A stretch of 64,000 bases of DNA, taken from contig NZ_QVID01000001.1 in the NCBI RefSeq assembly GCF_003413745.1, forward strand, positions 1,612,001 through 1,676,000, given 5' to 3'. Below are positions 17,313-26,608 of the stretch, piece by piece. Within the stretch, counting starts at the first letter, position 1; each line of letters begins with the position of its first letter. The notes below the pieces were generated by a model that was given only the letters and a program-made list of their open reading frames with translations, was not told where the DNA came from and ran no database searches. The translations under genes and the position numbers were made by a program. The stretch comes from Marixanthomonas ophiurae. Lineage in GTDB: Bacteria; Bacteroidota; Bacteroidia; Flavobacteriales; Flavobacteriaceae.

Positions 17313-18095
17313 TTATGAAACTTTAGTGAAAAGTTTATCCATTTTTTCTTTTTCTTCCTCTGCAAGAGCAGGATCTACTAAAATACGACCACTGTGCTCA
17401 TCTGCAATGATTTTTTTTCTGGAAGCAATTTCCATTTGCACTTGAGGTGGAATTGTAAAGAAAGACCCGCCAGAAGCACCACGTTCTACCGCAACTACAG
17501 CTAAGCCATTTTTCACGCTAGTTCGAATACGTTTGTATGCTTTTACCAAACGTTCTTCAATTTTCTTTTCATACTTTTCAGACTCCTTGATAAGAGCTTT
17601 TTCCTCTTTTTCAGTTTCTGAAAGGATATCATCCAACTCACTTTGTTTGTGCTTTAGGTGATCTTTGCGTTCATCAAGTTGCTCTTTTGTCTTCTCGATT
17701 ACTTCTTTTTTCTGCTCAATCTGTGCTTTAAACTCTTTTATGTGCTTATCAGATAATTGAATTTCCAGTTCTTGAAATTCTACCTCTTTGCTCAAAGAGT
17801 TATATTCACGATTGTTGCGGACATTGTCCTGCTGTGCAGAATATTTTTTGATAAGTGCTTTAGACTCTTCAATACCATTTTTCTTCTCTTTGATATTGCC
17901 TTCAATAACCTCAAGGTCTGTATTGAGTTTGTCAAGACGAGTGTTCATACCGGCTACTTCATCTTCCAGATCTTCAACCTCTAAAGGTAATTCGCCGCGT
18001 ACATTGCGGATTTCATCGATTCTAGAATCTATCAATTGTAGATCGTACAGTGCTCTTAACTTTTCTTCTACAGTGGTTTCTTTTTTCTTTGCCAT
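17313..18095 (-). CDS. Long coiled-coil protein with degenerate C4 zinc-ribbon domain
   Basis: A 260-residue cytosolic protein. Residues about 30-185 form an almost continuous, charged coiled coil. The C-terminal segment aligns with the zf-RING_7/C4 zinc-ribbon family that normally reads CGGC...CEYCGR. Here it reads SGGS (208-211) and DEHSGR (232-237), so all four metal cysteines are replaced by Ser, Ser, Asp and Ser. The fold motif IPPQVQMEI and RKKII are kept. The gene begins 3 bases after the nif3 stop, a pairing common in this phylum. The function of the family is unknown; nucleic acid or protein scaffolding is only a guess. Confidence 0.85.
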   Translation of the reverse strand: MAKKKETTVEEKLRALYDLQLIDSRIDEIRNVRGELPLEVEDLEDEVAGMNTRLDKLNTDLEVIEGNIKEKKNGIEESKALIKKYSAQQDNVRNNREYNSLSKEVEFQELEIQLSDKHIKEFKAQIEQKKEVIEKTKEQLDERKDHLKHKQSELDDILSETEKEEKALIKESEKYEKKIEERLVKAYKRIRTSVKNGLAVVAVERGASGGSFFTIPPQVQMEIASRKKIIADEHSGRILVDPALAEEEKEKMDKLFTKVS

Positions 18096-18098
18096 AAA

Positions 18099-19193
18099 TT
18101 AAAAATAGCTAATAGGATTGGTGTTTATTTGTGATAAAACGATTGCAAAATTACTAATTTTTTTTGTAAGGAAAGAAACTAAAAGGTCTTTTGTGTACTG
18201 TTCACTTTCATAATGACCAATATCGCACAATAGTATATTGTTTTCAGCCGTAAAAAAGTCGTGGTATTTTAAGTCTGCTGTTACGTAAGCATCTGCTCCT
18301 GCTGCTTTTGCAGCTTTAATGGCGAAACTTCCGCTACCGCCTAAAACCGCAACTTTTTTTATTTTTTTATTCTGAAGTTTTGAATGCCGCACGCATCCCG
18401 TTTGCATCGTTTCTTTAATAAATTTTAAAAAGTTGTCTTCAGAAACTTCATTTGAAAGTTCACCTATCATCCCCATACCTAAGTGTTGGTTTCTATTTTC
18501 TAGGGTGGTGATTTCATAAGCTACCTCTTCATAAGGGTGAGAGTCTAAAAGTGCTTTCATAATTTTACCTTCTTTGTGCTTATGAAAGGTAATGCCAATT
18601 TGAATTTCTTCTTCAAAATGTGTTTCCCCTTTATTACCAATTGTTGGGTTGCTTTCTTCATTTCCGTTGAAACTACCTTCTCCCTTAATATTAAAGCTAC
18701 AATTGCTGTAATTGCCTATTTCACCGCCTCCAGCTTGAAATAGTGATTCTCGTACTGTTGAAGCATCTTTAACCGGAACAAATGTCACGAGTTTTTTAAT
18801 AGCATTTTCTTTAGGTATTAAAACCTTCCTGTTAGTGAGTTTAAGCTTTTCGCAGATCATGGCGTTTACACCGTTCCAAGCGTTGTCTAGAGCAGTATGA
18901 ATAGCGAAAATATTGATATCGTTCTTTATGGCTTTTTGCACAACGCGTTCTACATACGTTTTTCCAGTAATTTTTTTTAATCCTGAAAAAATAATGGGAT
19001 GAAAGCTCACAATAAGATTACAGTTGTTGGCAATGGCTTCGTCAACGACTTCTTCTAAGGTGTCTAAAGTAACGAGAATTCCTGATACCGAAGCATTGGT
19101 ATCACCCACTAACAAACCAGTATTATCAAACCCTTCGGAATAGGAAAGGGGTGCAAAATCATCTAAAATTTGAATTACTTCTTTTACTTTCAT
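18099..19193 (-). CDS. Nif3-like dinuclear metal centre protein (YbgI/YqfO family)
   Basis: A 364-residue member of the Nif3 family, sometimes annotated GTP cyclohydrolase 1 type 2, with no firmly known reaction. N-terminal YSEGFDNTGLLVGD and the metal motif SFHPIIF (His65) are present. The usual first His of HHP is Phe here. The conserved HTALDNAWNG follows, and the second half carries the C-terminal ligands in DIGHYESE. The extra middle domain (about residues 130-235) is the PII/CutA-like insertion of the longer family form. It is the first gene of a two-gene operon with the coiled-coil protein. Confidence 0.9.
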   Translation of the reverse strand: MKVKEVIQILDDFAPLSYSEGFDNTGLLVGDTNASVSGILVTLDTLEEVVDEAIANNCNLIVSFHPIIFSGLKKITGKTYVERVVQKAIKNDINIFAIHTALDNAWNGVNAMICEKLKLTNRKVLIPKENAIKKLVTFVPVKDASTVRESLFQAGGGEIGNYSNCSFNIKGEGSFNGNEESNPTIGNKGETHFEEEIQIGITFHKHKEGKIMKALLDSHPYEEVAYEITTLENRNQHLGMGMIGELSNEVSEDNFLKFIKETMQTGCVRHSKLQNKKIKKVAVLGGSGSFAIKAAKAAGADAYVTADLKYHDFFTAENNILLCDIGHYESEQYTKDLLVSFLTKKISNFAIVLSQINTNPISYF

Positions 19194-19325
19194 AAGCTAT
19201 AGTTCATTTTACCGTAAAGATAGTAGTTTCAACTGTTTTACCATATTTGAAAGAATTTGTTTATGATTTCATTTTAATTTTAAATCAATATGGTTCATAT
19301 TCATGGTAATTAGTACTTTCGTTGT

Positions 19326-20339
19326 ATGAAAACACTGCGCACCTTATTATTCCCTTTTGCTGTTTTGTATGGTTGGGTAACCGGTTTTAGAAATTATCTG
19401 TACAATAAAAATATTCTAAAAAGCACAGAATTTAATTTACCTATAATTTGCGTGGGGAATCTTTCGACAGGTGGGACGGGAAAATCCCCTATGATTGAGT
19501 TTTTGATTGAAACCTTACAGAACGACTATAAAATAGCAGTGTTAAGCCGCGGTTATAAACGGAAAACATCAGGCTACTTAGAAGTGTTACCCTCACACAC
19601 TGCTGAAGAAACCGGAGACGAACCACTTCAGTTTAAAAAGAAATTTCCAAATGTAACCGTTGCCGTTTGTGCCGATAGAAGAACTGGGATTAAACAGCTT
19701 CAGAAAAAAACAGAAGTGATTTTGCTAGATGATGCGTTTCAACACCGAAAAGTAAAAGCCGATACCAATATCTTGTTAACGCCTTTTCACGATTTGTATA
19801 TAAACGATTATATGTTGCCAACAGGTGATTTGCGTGAGCCAAGAAGTGGTGCTAAACGAGCCGATATTATTGTAATTACTAAATGCCCCACCAAAGTACC
19901 GTATTCAAAACTGCAGGAAATTGAATTTGTAATACCTTTGCAAAATCATCAAAAAATCTATTTTTCTACCATTGGATATGATGATACAATTTATGGGAAA
20001 GCAGAAAGCCTCCCATTAGATTACCTAATAGATAAAAAATTTACTTTGGTTACGGGTATTGCCAATCCTAAACCATTAGTCGATTTTATGAAAAACAAAA
20101 ACTTTCAGTTTACTCATATGAAATATGCAGATCATCATCATTTTTCTTCAGAAGAAATTGAAAGATTAAAAAAAGAAGAACTTATTTTAACTACTGAAAA
20201 AGACTTTATGCGTTTACAGCACAAAATCGATAAATTTGCATTGTATTACTTACCTATTACCACGAAAATAAAGAACGGGCAAGAGCAATATTTTAAAGAG
20301 TCCATCTTAAAGCGAGTTGAAGCAAAATTTAAAAATTAA
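19326..20339 (+). CDS. lpxK: Tetraacyldisaccharide 4'-kinase
   Basis: Phosphorylates the 4' position of the lipid A disaccharide precursor at the inner membrane, a late step of lipid A synthesis. The 337 residues have an N-terminal hydrophobic anchor (FPFAVLYGWVTGF) and the Walker A loop STGGTGKS at about 47-54. RGYKRKTSGY, DEPLQ and the DDAFQHRKV Walker B region follow, all typical LpxK. The stop overlaps the convergent histidine kinase gene by 4 bases, so read-through transcription would give antisense RNA to either gene. Confidence 0.93.
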   Translation: MKTLRTLLFPFAVLYGWVTGFRNYLYNKNILKSTEFNLPIICVGNLSTGGTGKSPMIEFLIETLQNDYKIAVLSRGYKRKTSGYLEVLPSHTAEETGDEPLQFKKKFPNVTVAVCADRRTGIKQLQKKTEVILLDDAFQHRKVKADTNILLTPFHDLYINDYMLPTGDLREPRSGAKRADIIVITKCPTKVPYSKLQEIEFVIPLQNHQKIYFSTIGYDDTIYGKAESLPLDYLIDKKFTLVTGIANPKPLVDFMKNKNFQFTHMKYADHHHFSSEEIERLKKEELILTTEKDFMRLQHKIDKFALYYLPITTKIKNGQEQYFKESILKRVEAKFKN

Positions 20340-22591
20340 CTATCAACCGGTAATTTTTTGTTTTTAATAGTACGGTAAATTTTCTCGAAGAACTCTTCAG
20401 TTTTAAAGGGTTTTGGAATTATATCATTAAAACCAGCACGGTAAAAATCATCTAAGTTTTCATCAACAGTAACTGCAGTTAAAGCAATAATTGGAATTTG
20501 CTTATCGAAGTCTCTTATCTTTTGTGTTGCTTCAATACCGCTAATACCCGGCATATGGATGTCCATAAGGATAACATCAAATTTATTTTCTTTCACTATT
20601 TTAATGGCATCCATTCCGTTATCTGCAACCATACACTTCATATGATTTTTTTCTAGTATTTTCTTAGTAATCATTTGGTTGATTTTGTTATCCTCAACCA
20701 CTAAAATAGATTTGTTTTCCAGTGCTACGTAGTCTACGTCGTAAATAATATTGTTTGGGTTTTTATCTTCTTGGGCTTCTTCAGAAACGGACAGTGTTAA
20801 GTTAAACCAAAACTTAGAGCCTTTACCCAATTGGCTGTCTAAATTTATTTTACTGTTCATTAATTCGAGTAAGTTTTTAACAATGGAAAGCCCAAGACCA
20901 GTACCACCAAACTTCCGGTTAATTTGAAGGGATCCTTGAGAGAATGTTTCAAAAATACTTTTCTGTTTTTTGCGTGAAATTCCTACGCCATTGTCTTCAA
21001 TTTCAAAGTGCAATTGTATTTTATTTTTCTTTTGCTCCAAGCTCTGAACACGAACGGTAACATCTCCATTTTGTGTAAACTTCAATGAATTCCCAATTAA
21101 GTTTATTAAAATTTGGGATAGCTTTAAAGGGTCGCCAACTAACTTATTAGGAATACTTTCGTCAAACTCTAAATGGAGCTTGTTCTTTTTGTCGTCAGCA
21201 GATTTTTTGAGTGCAACCAGCACATCGTTAATCCGTTTTTTTAGATTAAAAGAAGTTCGTTCAAGTTCTACTTTGTTAGCTTCTAGTTTATTGAGGTCTA
21301 ATATGTTATTAATTAAAGATAGTAAGTATTCTCCTGAAAACTTTAAAGAGTTTAAGTGCTCCTTTTGGTGGTCTTTAGGGTCTTCTTCAAGCAATAAGTG
21401 TGTGAGACCGGTTACGGCATATAAGGGCGTTCTTAATTCGTGTGTTATTGTAGATAAAAATTGTGCTTTGGCCAAAGATGCTTTTTCGGCTTTCTCTTTC
21501 GCTAACTGTAATTCAGTGTTTTTATCTTTTAATAAGTTGTTTGCCTTTGCTCGTAAGTTATTGTTTTTATAGAGTGATAATGTTAGTAGGGAAAGTATTA
21601 CAATTAGTGCGATACTCAAACCAGTGGTCATTTGAGTAAACTTGATGGACTTTTGCTTTTTATCTAGGTCATCTTTTTGAGTGGCGATAATTTCATTAAG
21701 GTCTCCAACATTAGACTCTACATCTACTCCTTTTGAAACAGCATCCATATATGTTTTGTAGAGCTCTTCACTCTTTTTTTCGTAGAGGGAAAGATTTTCT
21801 TCAGATTTTTTATAATCATTCTCTTTAAGAGCTATATACGAAATGGTTTTATAACTATCTGTTTTTAATTTTGTAAATGAATTAGTGTCTATTATGGTAA
21901 GAGCTTTATCTAAGGAAGCTTTTGCTTTATTAAGGTTGATTGATTGAGGACTGCTATTTAAGTTTATAAATGCTTCAGCCTTTTTTAAATGTACTTCAGC
22001 TTCTTTATAACTAAAATTATTATTTTTTAATAAAGGAATAGCAGCATCAAAATAATTTATGGCAGACTTATAATTCTTTTTTTGTAAATCTAATTGGCCC
22101 AAGCCTGAAATAACTTGTCCTTGACCAGCTTCATCATTTGATTTTATGAATATTTTGTAGGCATCTTTTAAATAAAGTTCAGACTCAGTATAATTTCCAG
22201 TATTAAGTAGTATTAATCCTTTTAAGGTGTATGCTTTAGCAATTTCCTTTTCATTACTGTAAAGGGTTTCTATAAGGGTAATAGATTTATTTATTTCTTC
22301 GGAAGCCTTTTGAAAATTCTGAAGATGATAATGCAGTTCTGCAATGTGGTACCGAATGTCCGACTTTAAAAGATCGTCTTTAGAATTTAGTGCTAATTTA
22401 TTAGCTTCATTAAGTTTTAAAATGGCTACATCAAAATCTTGTTTGTGGATAGCTTGAATGGCTTTTTCTCGGGTTTTTTTTATTAAAGCAACCGTATCTG
22501 TTTCTTGCTTTTGTGCCATAACGGCTGCTGCCGTTAAAAATAAGGTGAAGAACAATGGTAACCACGTATGTTTAAATAATGCTTTGTGCAT
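20336..22591 (-). CDS. TPR-containing hybrid sensor histidine kinase/response regulator
   Basis: A 751-residue envelope sensor. It has a signal peptide (to about residue 26) and a periplasmic region of tetratricopeptide-like helices (about 35-285). One transmembrane helix at 322-341 and a short coiled coil follow. The HisKA domain has phospho-acceptor His384 (ITHELRTP), then HATPase_c with N box NLIGNSLKFT, DNGVGI and GGTGLGLS. The C-terminal receiver has SILVVEDN, the phospho-Asp in ILMDIHMPG and a KPF lysine. No DNA-binding output is fused, so the signal must pass to another protein. It lies 31 bases downstream of gap on the same strand. Confidence 0.9.
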   Translation of the reverse strand: MHKALFKHTWLPLFFTLFLTAAAVMAQKQETDTVALIKKTREKAIQAIHKQDFDVAILKLNEANKLALNSKDDLLKSDIRYHIAELHYHLQNFQKASEEINKSITLIETLYSNEKEIAKAYTLKGLILLNTGNYTESELYLKDAYKIFIKSNDEAGQGQVISGLGQLDLQKKNYKSAINYFDAAIPLLKNNNFSYKEAEVHLKKAEAFINLNSSPQSINLNKAKASLDKALTIIDTNSFTKLKTDSYKTISYIALKENDYKKSEENLSLYEKKSEELYKTYMDAVSKGVDVESNVGDLNEIIATQKDDLDKKQKSIKFTQMTTGLSIALIVILSLLTLSLYKNNNLRAKANNLLKDKNTELQLAKEKAEKASLAKAQFLSTITHELRTPLYAVTGLTHLLLEEDPKDHQKEHLNSLKFSGEYLLSLINNILDLNKLEANKVELERTSFNLKKRINDVLVALKKSADDKKNKLHLEFDESIPNKLVGDPLKLSQILINLIGNSLKFTQNGDVTVRVQSLEQKKNKIQLHFEIEDNGVGISRKKQKSIFETFSQGSLQINRKFGGTGLGLSIVKNLLELMNSKINLDSQLGKGSKFWFNLTLSVSEEAQEDKNPNNIIYDVDYVALENKSILVVEDNKINQMITKKILEKNHMKCMVADNGMDAIKIVKENKFDVILMDIHMPGISGIEATQKIRDFDKQIPIIALTAVTVDENLDDFYRAGFNDIIPKPFKTEEFFEKIYRTIKNKKLPVDS

Positions 22592-22622
22592 TTTATAATT
22601 TGTACTTTAACGCTAAATATAG

Positions 22623-23624
22623 TTATTTAATCGAAACCTGTAAGATTAAATCTACTATTCTCGATGAATATCCTCTTTCATTGTCGTACCAGCCAATTAT
22701 TTTTACCATTTTCTCGCCAATTACCGAAGTCATTCCAGCATCAAATATACAAGAGTGTGTATTGCCCACAATGTCAATAGAAACAATAGGGTCTTCGGTG
22801 TATTGAAGAATGTTTTTTAAACTGGTTTCTGAAGCTATTTTGAACGCTTTATTAATTGCTTCAATTGATGTTTTATTTTTTACATTAATGGTAATATCGC
22901 ATAAAGAACCGTTAGGCACAGGAACCCGAATACCACATCCGCCAATCACTGAAGCCAAATCGGGAAAAATTTTGGTCAGTGCTTTTGCAGCTCCAGTGGT
23001 GGTAGGAACAATGGATTGTGCCGCTCCGCGTGCTCGACGTAAATCCCTATGGGGTTGATCGTGCAAGCTTTGGTCTGTTGTGTAGGAGTGTACAGTTGTA
23101 ATGTAAGCTTGTTTAATTTCGCAAAGATCGTGGATTATTTTAAGCATAGGTGCCGCATTGTTAGTGGTGCACGATGCATTTGAAATTATAGTGTCACTTT
23201 CATCCAAGATATCATCGTTAATACCGATCACGACGGTTTTTATATCATCTTCAAGCGGAGGAACCGAAAGAATGACCTTTTTTACATCAGCCTTTATATG
23301 TTTCTCCAACTGTTCACGAAGTTTGAACTTGCCAGTGCTTTCCACCACAATATCAATACCGTCCCAATTAATGTCGTCAATATTTTTTTCAGAAGAAAAA
23401 CGGAACGACGTATCGTTAACTAATATGCTTTTTTCAGTATACGAAACCTCTCTATGTAACACGCCGTGAATACTGTCATACTTAAGCAAATGCGATAGCG
23501 TTCTGGCATCGGCCAAATCATTAATGGCAACGACATTAATTTTTGGATGATCGAGTAATAGCCTAAAAAGATTTCGGCCTATGCGCCCAAAGCCGTTTAT
23601 ACCAACTTTAATAGATTTTGACAT
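22623..23624 (-). CDS. gap: Glyceraldehyde-3-phosphate dehydrogenase, type I
   Basis: Glycolytic/gluconeogenic enzyme converting glyceraldehyde 3-phosphate to 1,3-bisphosphoglycerate. The 333 residues include the Rossmann motif GINGFGRIGRN, an Asp in the NDLAD strand end that favours NAD over NADP, and catalytic Cys152 in SNASCTTNN. His179 is in TTVHSYT, and the C-terminal WYDNERGYS is present. It is 10 bases downstream of lipA on the same strand, so the two are likely one transcript. Flavobacteria often carry more than one gap gene; this may not be the main glycolytic copy. Confidence 0.93.
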   Translation of the reverse strand: MSKSIKVGINGFGRIGRNLFRLLLDHPKINVVAINDLADARTLSHLLKYDSIHGVLHREVSYTEKSILVNDTSFRFSSEKNIDDINWDGIDIVVESTGKFKLREQLEKHIKADVKKVILSVPPLEDDIKTVVIGINDDILDESDTIISNASCTTNNAAPMLKIIHDLCEIKQAYITTVHSYTTDQSLHDQPHRDLRRARGAAQSIVPTTTGAAKALTKIFPDLASVIGGCGIRVPVPNGSLCDITINVKNKTSIEAINKAFKIASETSLKNILQYTEDPIVSIDIVGNTHSCIFDAGMTSVIGEKMVKIIGWYDNERGYSSRIVDLILQVSIK

Positions 23625-23634
23625 AACAAACCAT

Positions 23635-24507
23635 TTATGTTAAGTGTTTTTGGGCTTTATATGAAGATCGTACCAAAGCACCACTTTCTACGTGACGAAA
23701 GCCCATTTCAAGGCCTATGGTTTCATATTTTTTAAATTGTTCTGGGGTGATAAACTCTTTTACAGGCAAATGCTTTTTAGAAGGTTGTAAATATTGACCA
23801 ATGGTTACAATATTCAACCCAACGGAGCGTAAATCTTCTAGCGTTTCAATTACTTCGTCTTCTTGTTCGCCAAGACCCAACATAATCCCACTTTTGGTAC
23901 GTTCAATCCCTTGTTGCTTTAAATAGTTTAAAACCTCCAGGCTACGCTCATATTTTGCTTGTATACGAACCTCTCGGGTTAATCGTTTTACCGTTTCCAT
24001 ATTGTGCGAAACCACTTCTGGCTTTACCGCAATGATACGATCTATGTTTCGGGTTTCGCCTTGAAAATCTGGTATAAGGGTTTCTAGAGTGGTATTGGGA
24101 TTCATACGGCGGATTGCTTTAACCGTTTCAGCCCAGATTATAGAGCCCATATCTTTTAAATCGTCACGATCTACTGAGGTAATCACAGCATGTTTAATGT
24201 CCATTAATTTAATAGAGCGGCCTACTTTTTCAGGCTCGTCCCAATCTATGGTGTCTGGCCTTCCGGTTTTTACACCACAAAAACCACATGATCGGGTACA
24301 GGTGTTTCCCAAGATCATAAAGGTTGCAGTTCCTTCGGTCCAGCATTCGCCCATGTTGGGGCAGCTTCCGGAGGTGCAAATAGTGTGAAGATCATACTTA
24401 TCAACCAATCCGCGTAATTCAGTATATTTTTTACCAGTTGGTAATTTTACACGTAACCATTTTGGTTTTGGGGTTGGTTTTGTCCGTTGCAATGTTTGTG
24501 TGCTCAT
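23635..24507 (-). CDS. lipA: Lipoyl synthase
   Basis: Radical SAM enzyme that inserts two sulfurs into octanoyl groups on lipoyl domains. From the ATG at 24507 (290 residues) it has the auxiliary cluster cysteines C44, C49 and C55 ([12 protein letters not shown]) and the radical SAM CxxxCxxC at C70, C74 and C77. The C-terminal RSS motif (LVRSSYKA) is also present. An upstream in-frame TTG at 24516 is rejected because it sits in a candidate -7 box. It is the first gene of a run with gap and the histidine kinase. LplA at 4.8 kb supplies the salvage route. Confidence 0.95.
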   Translation of the reverse strand: MSTQTLQRTKPTPKPKWLRVKLPTGKKYTELRGLVDKYDLHTICTSGSCPNMGECWTEGTATFMILGNTCTRSCGFCGVKTGRPDTIDWDEPEKVGRSIKLMDIKHAVITSVDRDDLKDMGSIIWAETVKAIRRMNPNTTLETLIPDFQGETRNIDRIIAVKPEVVSHNMETVKRLTREVRIQAKYERSLEVLNYLKQQGIERTKSGIMLGLGEQEDEVIETLEDLRSVGLNIVTIGQYLQPSKKHLPVKEFITPEQFKKYETIGLEMGFRHVESGALVRSSYKAQKHLT

Positions 24508-24513
24508 ACGGAA

Positions 24514-24521
24514 CAAAGATA
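24514..24521 (-). promoter_or_regulatory. Candidate -7 box of lipA
   Basis: The minus strand reads TATCTTTG, a full TAnnTTTG match ending only 6 bases before the lipA ATG, which implies a leaderless or nearly leaderless transcript. There is no clear TTG at -33. Confidence 0.4.
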
Positions 24522-24604
24522 TAAATAATTATACCTGTTTTTAGGTGTTGTAAGTTAAAATCAAAAGTGATTTTTTATCACTAAAAACTCATTTGATTTT
24601 TAGT

Positions 24605-25171
24605 TTAAGAATTTTCAGTAATGATTTCAGCTAATAACTTCCGTGCTCTTAACAAACGGACTTTTACGTTGCTTAATGGCTCGTTTACTTGCGTAGCGAT
24701 TTCATTATAACTCATTTCCTGGAAATAACGAAGGTTGATAACCTCTTGATAGGGTGTTTTTAATTGTTTTATATATCGAAGCAATTCGGTCAAGTTTTGC
24801 TCTTTTATTAACTTATCTTCAGGAGTAGGGGCGTGGTCAGCTATTTTTTGGATATGCTCCTCAGAAGTGTTGGTGGTATTTTTATATAATGAAGCATTTT
24901 TTCTTCGGCTTTTGTCTATCTGTATGTTTTTTGAAATAGCCACCAGCCAGGTGCCAAATTCATAGTTTGGATCAAAGGTTTCAATTTTATCAAACGCTTT
25001 AGCGAAGGTCTCTATTGAAATATCCTCAGCTTCGTATTCACTTTTTACACGCTTTAATTGAAAGCCGTACACTGTATTCCAAAAAGTATCTAATAAGAAT
25101 TTAAAAGCACTTTGTTTGCCATTTTTAGCGTGTTCTACTTTATTAATAATATCTTCTTTCGTTACTTCCAC
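24605..25171 (-). CDS. ECF-type RNA polymerase sigma factor
   Basis: A 188-residue sigma-70 family protein with region 2 (about residues 20-90, including YEAEDISIETFAKAF and a W in FGTWLVAI). A short linker leads to region 4 (about 130-185, EVINLRYFQEMSYNEIATQVNEPLSNVKVRLLRARK). The start is GTG at 25171, because a TAG lies upstream in frame and no ATG is available. It overlaps the 3' end of the glycosyltransferase gene by 10 bases, suggesting translational coupling. No anti-sigma factor gene follows; lipA comes next. The target regulon cannot be inferred. Confidence 0.88.
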   Translation of the reverse strand: MEVTKEDIINKVEHAKNGKQSAFKFLLDTFWNTVYGFQLKRVKSEYEAEDISIETFAKAFDKIETFDPNYEFGTWLVAISKNIQIDKSRRKNASLYKNTTNTSEEHIQKIADHAPTPEDKLIKEQNLTELLRYIKQLKTPYQEVINLRYFQEMSYNEIATQVNEPLSNVKVRLLRARKLLAEIITENS

Positions 25172-26256
25172 CGGCTTTGTTTTGTTCTGCTATTCGAAAT
25201 AAAGATACTCATTTGGTGGCATACTAAAAACAGTTCGAAGAATGGAATAAATGGGGTAAGATCGCTTTCCTTCAGTTTTTTGGCAGCTTTTCCAATGATT
25301 ATGTACTGACAAATAAAACGAAATAAAACTAGGGCGAGTGCTATTTTCCAGTTAGCAACTATAAAAGAAATAATAGTTAAAATCCAAAACAACAAGTTTG
25401 AAGTGTAAAACAATCCTAATAAAAATTTATGAAGGGGTTTATAATGTTTGGCGGTCGTAATGTGTCTTTTTTTCTGAAGCCACCATGCTTTCCACGATTT
25501 CTTGGGAATGGAATAGGTGAATGCATTTTCTGAGACACAAATAGCAGTATTTTTAGGAGTGGCGGCTTCGTTTACAAATAAATCGTCATCCCCTGAAGGC
25601 AATTTAATATGCGACATAAAGCCTTTGTTGTCATAATATAATTTCGCGGTGTAAGCTAAATTACGACCTACGCCCATATAAGGCATATTGGCTTTTGCAT
25701 ACGAAAAGTATTGTAGGGCGGTCATCAAAGTTTCAAACCGAATTAATCGGTTTAATAAACCACTGCTTTTTTGATAGGCTCCATAACCTAAAATAAGTCG
25801 TTTTTCTTCTGAAAAGCAAGCCGTCATCGTACTAAGCCAATCTTTTGAAGCAGGTTCACAATCGGCATCGGTAAAGAGTAATCGTTGATTTTTAGCGCGT
25901 TTAAGCCCTAAGGTAAGGGCGTATTTTTTATTACCCCAAAAGGCTTCGTTGTTCTTTACTTTTACAATCTGAATTTTAGGATTTTCAGCTTGAAAAGACT
26001 CCATAACTTCTAACGTATTGTCGCTTGAAGCATCGTCAATTAAAATCAATTCAAAATCAGGATGATCTTGTTGCAGCCAAAGTGGAATGTGTTTTTTAAG
26101 GTTTTCAGCTTCATTTTTTGCGCAAACAATTAAAGAGACTGGATATTGTTTTTCGCTTTGTGGTATTGAAGAAGAAAGAAACGAAAATTTTGAAAAAAGA
26201 ATATAAAAGCCACAGTTAATAAGTACCACTGCAGCGAGTGCGTAGAGTAGCACCAT
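25162..26256 (-). CDS. Membrane glycosyltransferase, family 2
   Basis: A 364-residue GT2 enzyme. It has an N-terminal transmembrane anchor (residues 2-22), then the GT-A domain with VSLIVCAKNEAENL, the nucleotide-sugar IDDASSD and the metal-binding TDADCEP. An acceptor/QxxRH-like motif (LQKKRH) and two or three C-terminal membrane helices (about 275-325) follow. It resembles processive or polyprenyl-linked sugar transferases; the donor and acceptor are unknown. It overlaps the sigma factor gene by 10 bases and is the upstream gene of the pair. Confidence 0.87.
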   Translation of the reverse strand: MVLLYALAAVVLINCGFYILFSKFSFLSSSIPQSEKQYPVSLIVCAKNEAENLKKHIPLWLQQDHPDFELILIDDASSDNTLEVMESFQAENPKIQIVKVKNNEAFWGNKKYALTLGLKRAKNQRLLFTDADCEPASKDWLSTMTACFSEEKRLILGYGAYQKSSGLLNRLIRFETLMTALQYFSYAKANMPYMGVGRNLAYTAKLYYDNKGFMSHIKLPSGDDDLFVNEAATPKNTAICVSENAFTYSIPKKSWKAWWLQKKRHITTAKHYKPLHKFLLGLFYTSNLLFWILTIISFIVANWKIALALVLFRFICQYIIIGKAAKKLKESDLTPFIPFFELFLVCHQMSIFISNSRTKQSRWK

Positions 26257-26311
26257 AGACTATTTATTTAATGGTTTAAGCAACGCTTTCAGCAAAACTT
26301 ACTTTAAAGGC

Positions 26312-26515
26312 TTATTTATGGGTAGGTTCAGAGCAATTTTCAAATTCATCTGGACTTTTTCCACAAAATCCACAAGGTTCGCCTCCTTTGTTTAAAAAAG
26401 GACTTTGGCTGGCACAGGTACCGGCAAATTCACCGTCTTTTTTGCCCCATATTTTAATGGCTATCCCTGCAAAAGCCAACAATAACAATACAACTGTAAT
26501 AAGTAAAATTCCCAT
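26312..26515 (-). CDS. Small membrane-anchored protein with CxxC motif
   Basis: A 67-residue protein: one transmembrane helix at residues 2-20, a basic turn (KIWGKKDGEF), then a Cys-containing tail (GTCASQS, EPCGFCGK, ENCSEP). Four cysteines, including a CxxC pair, could bind metal or form disulfides. Similar short membrane or secreted proteins occur in many flavobacteria without a known role. It lies 55 bases upstream of the glycosyltransferase on the same strand. Confidence 0.7.
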   Translation of the reverse strand: MGILLITVVLLLLAFAGIAIKIWGKKDGEFAGTCASQSPFLNKGGEPCGFCGKSPDEFENCSEPTHK

Positions 26516-26608
26516 AACTAACTTTTATAGTGCAAAAATACAATCTTTCTTGTGGATGTGGTGTGATTTTAGTTAATTTTAGCGTTAAATCCATCTAAAA
26601 AAAGATAT

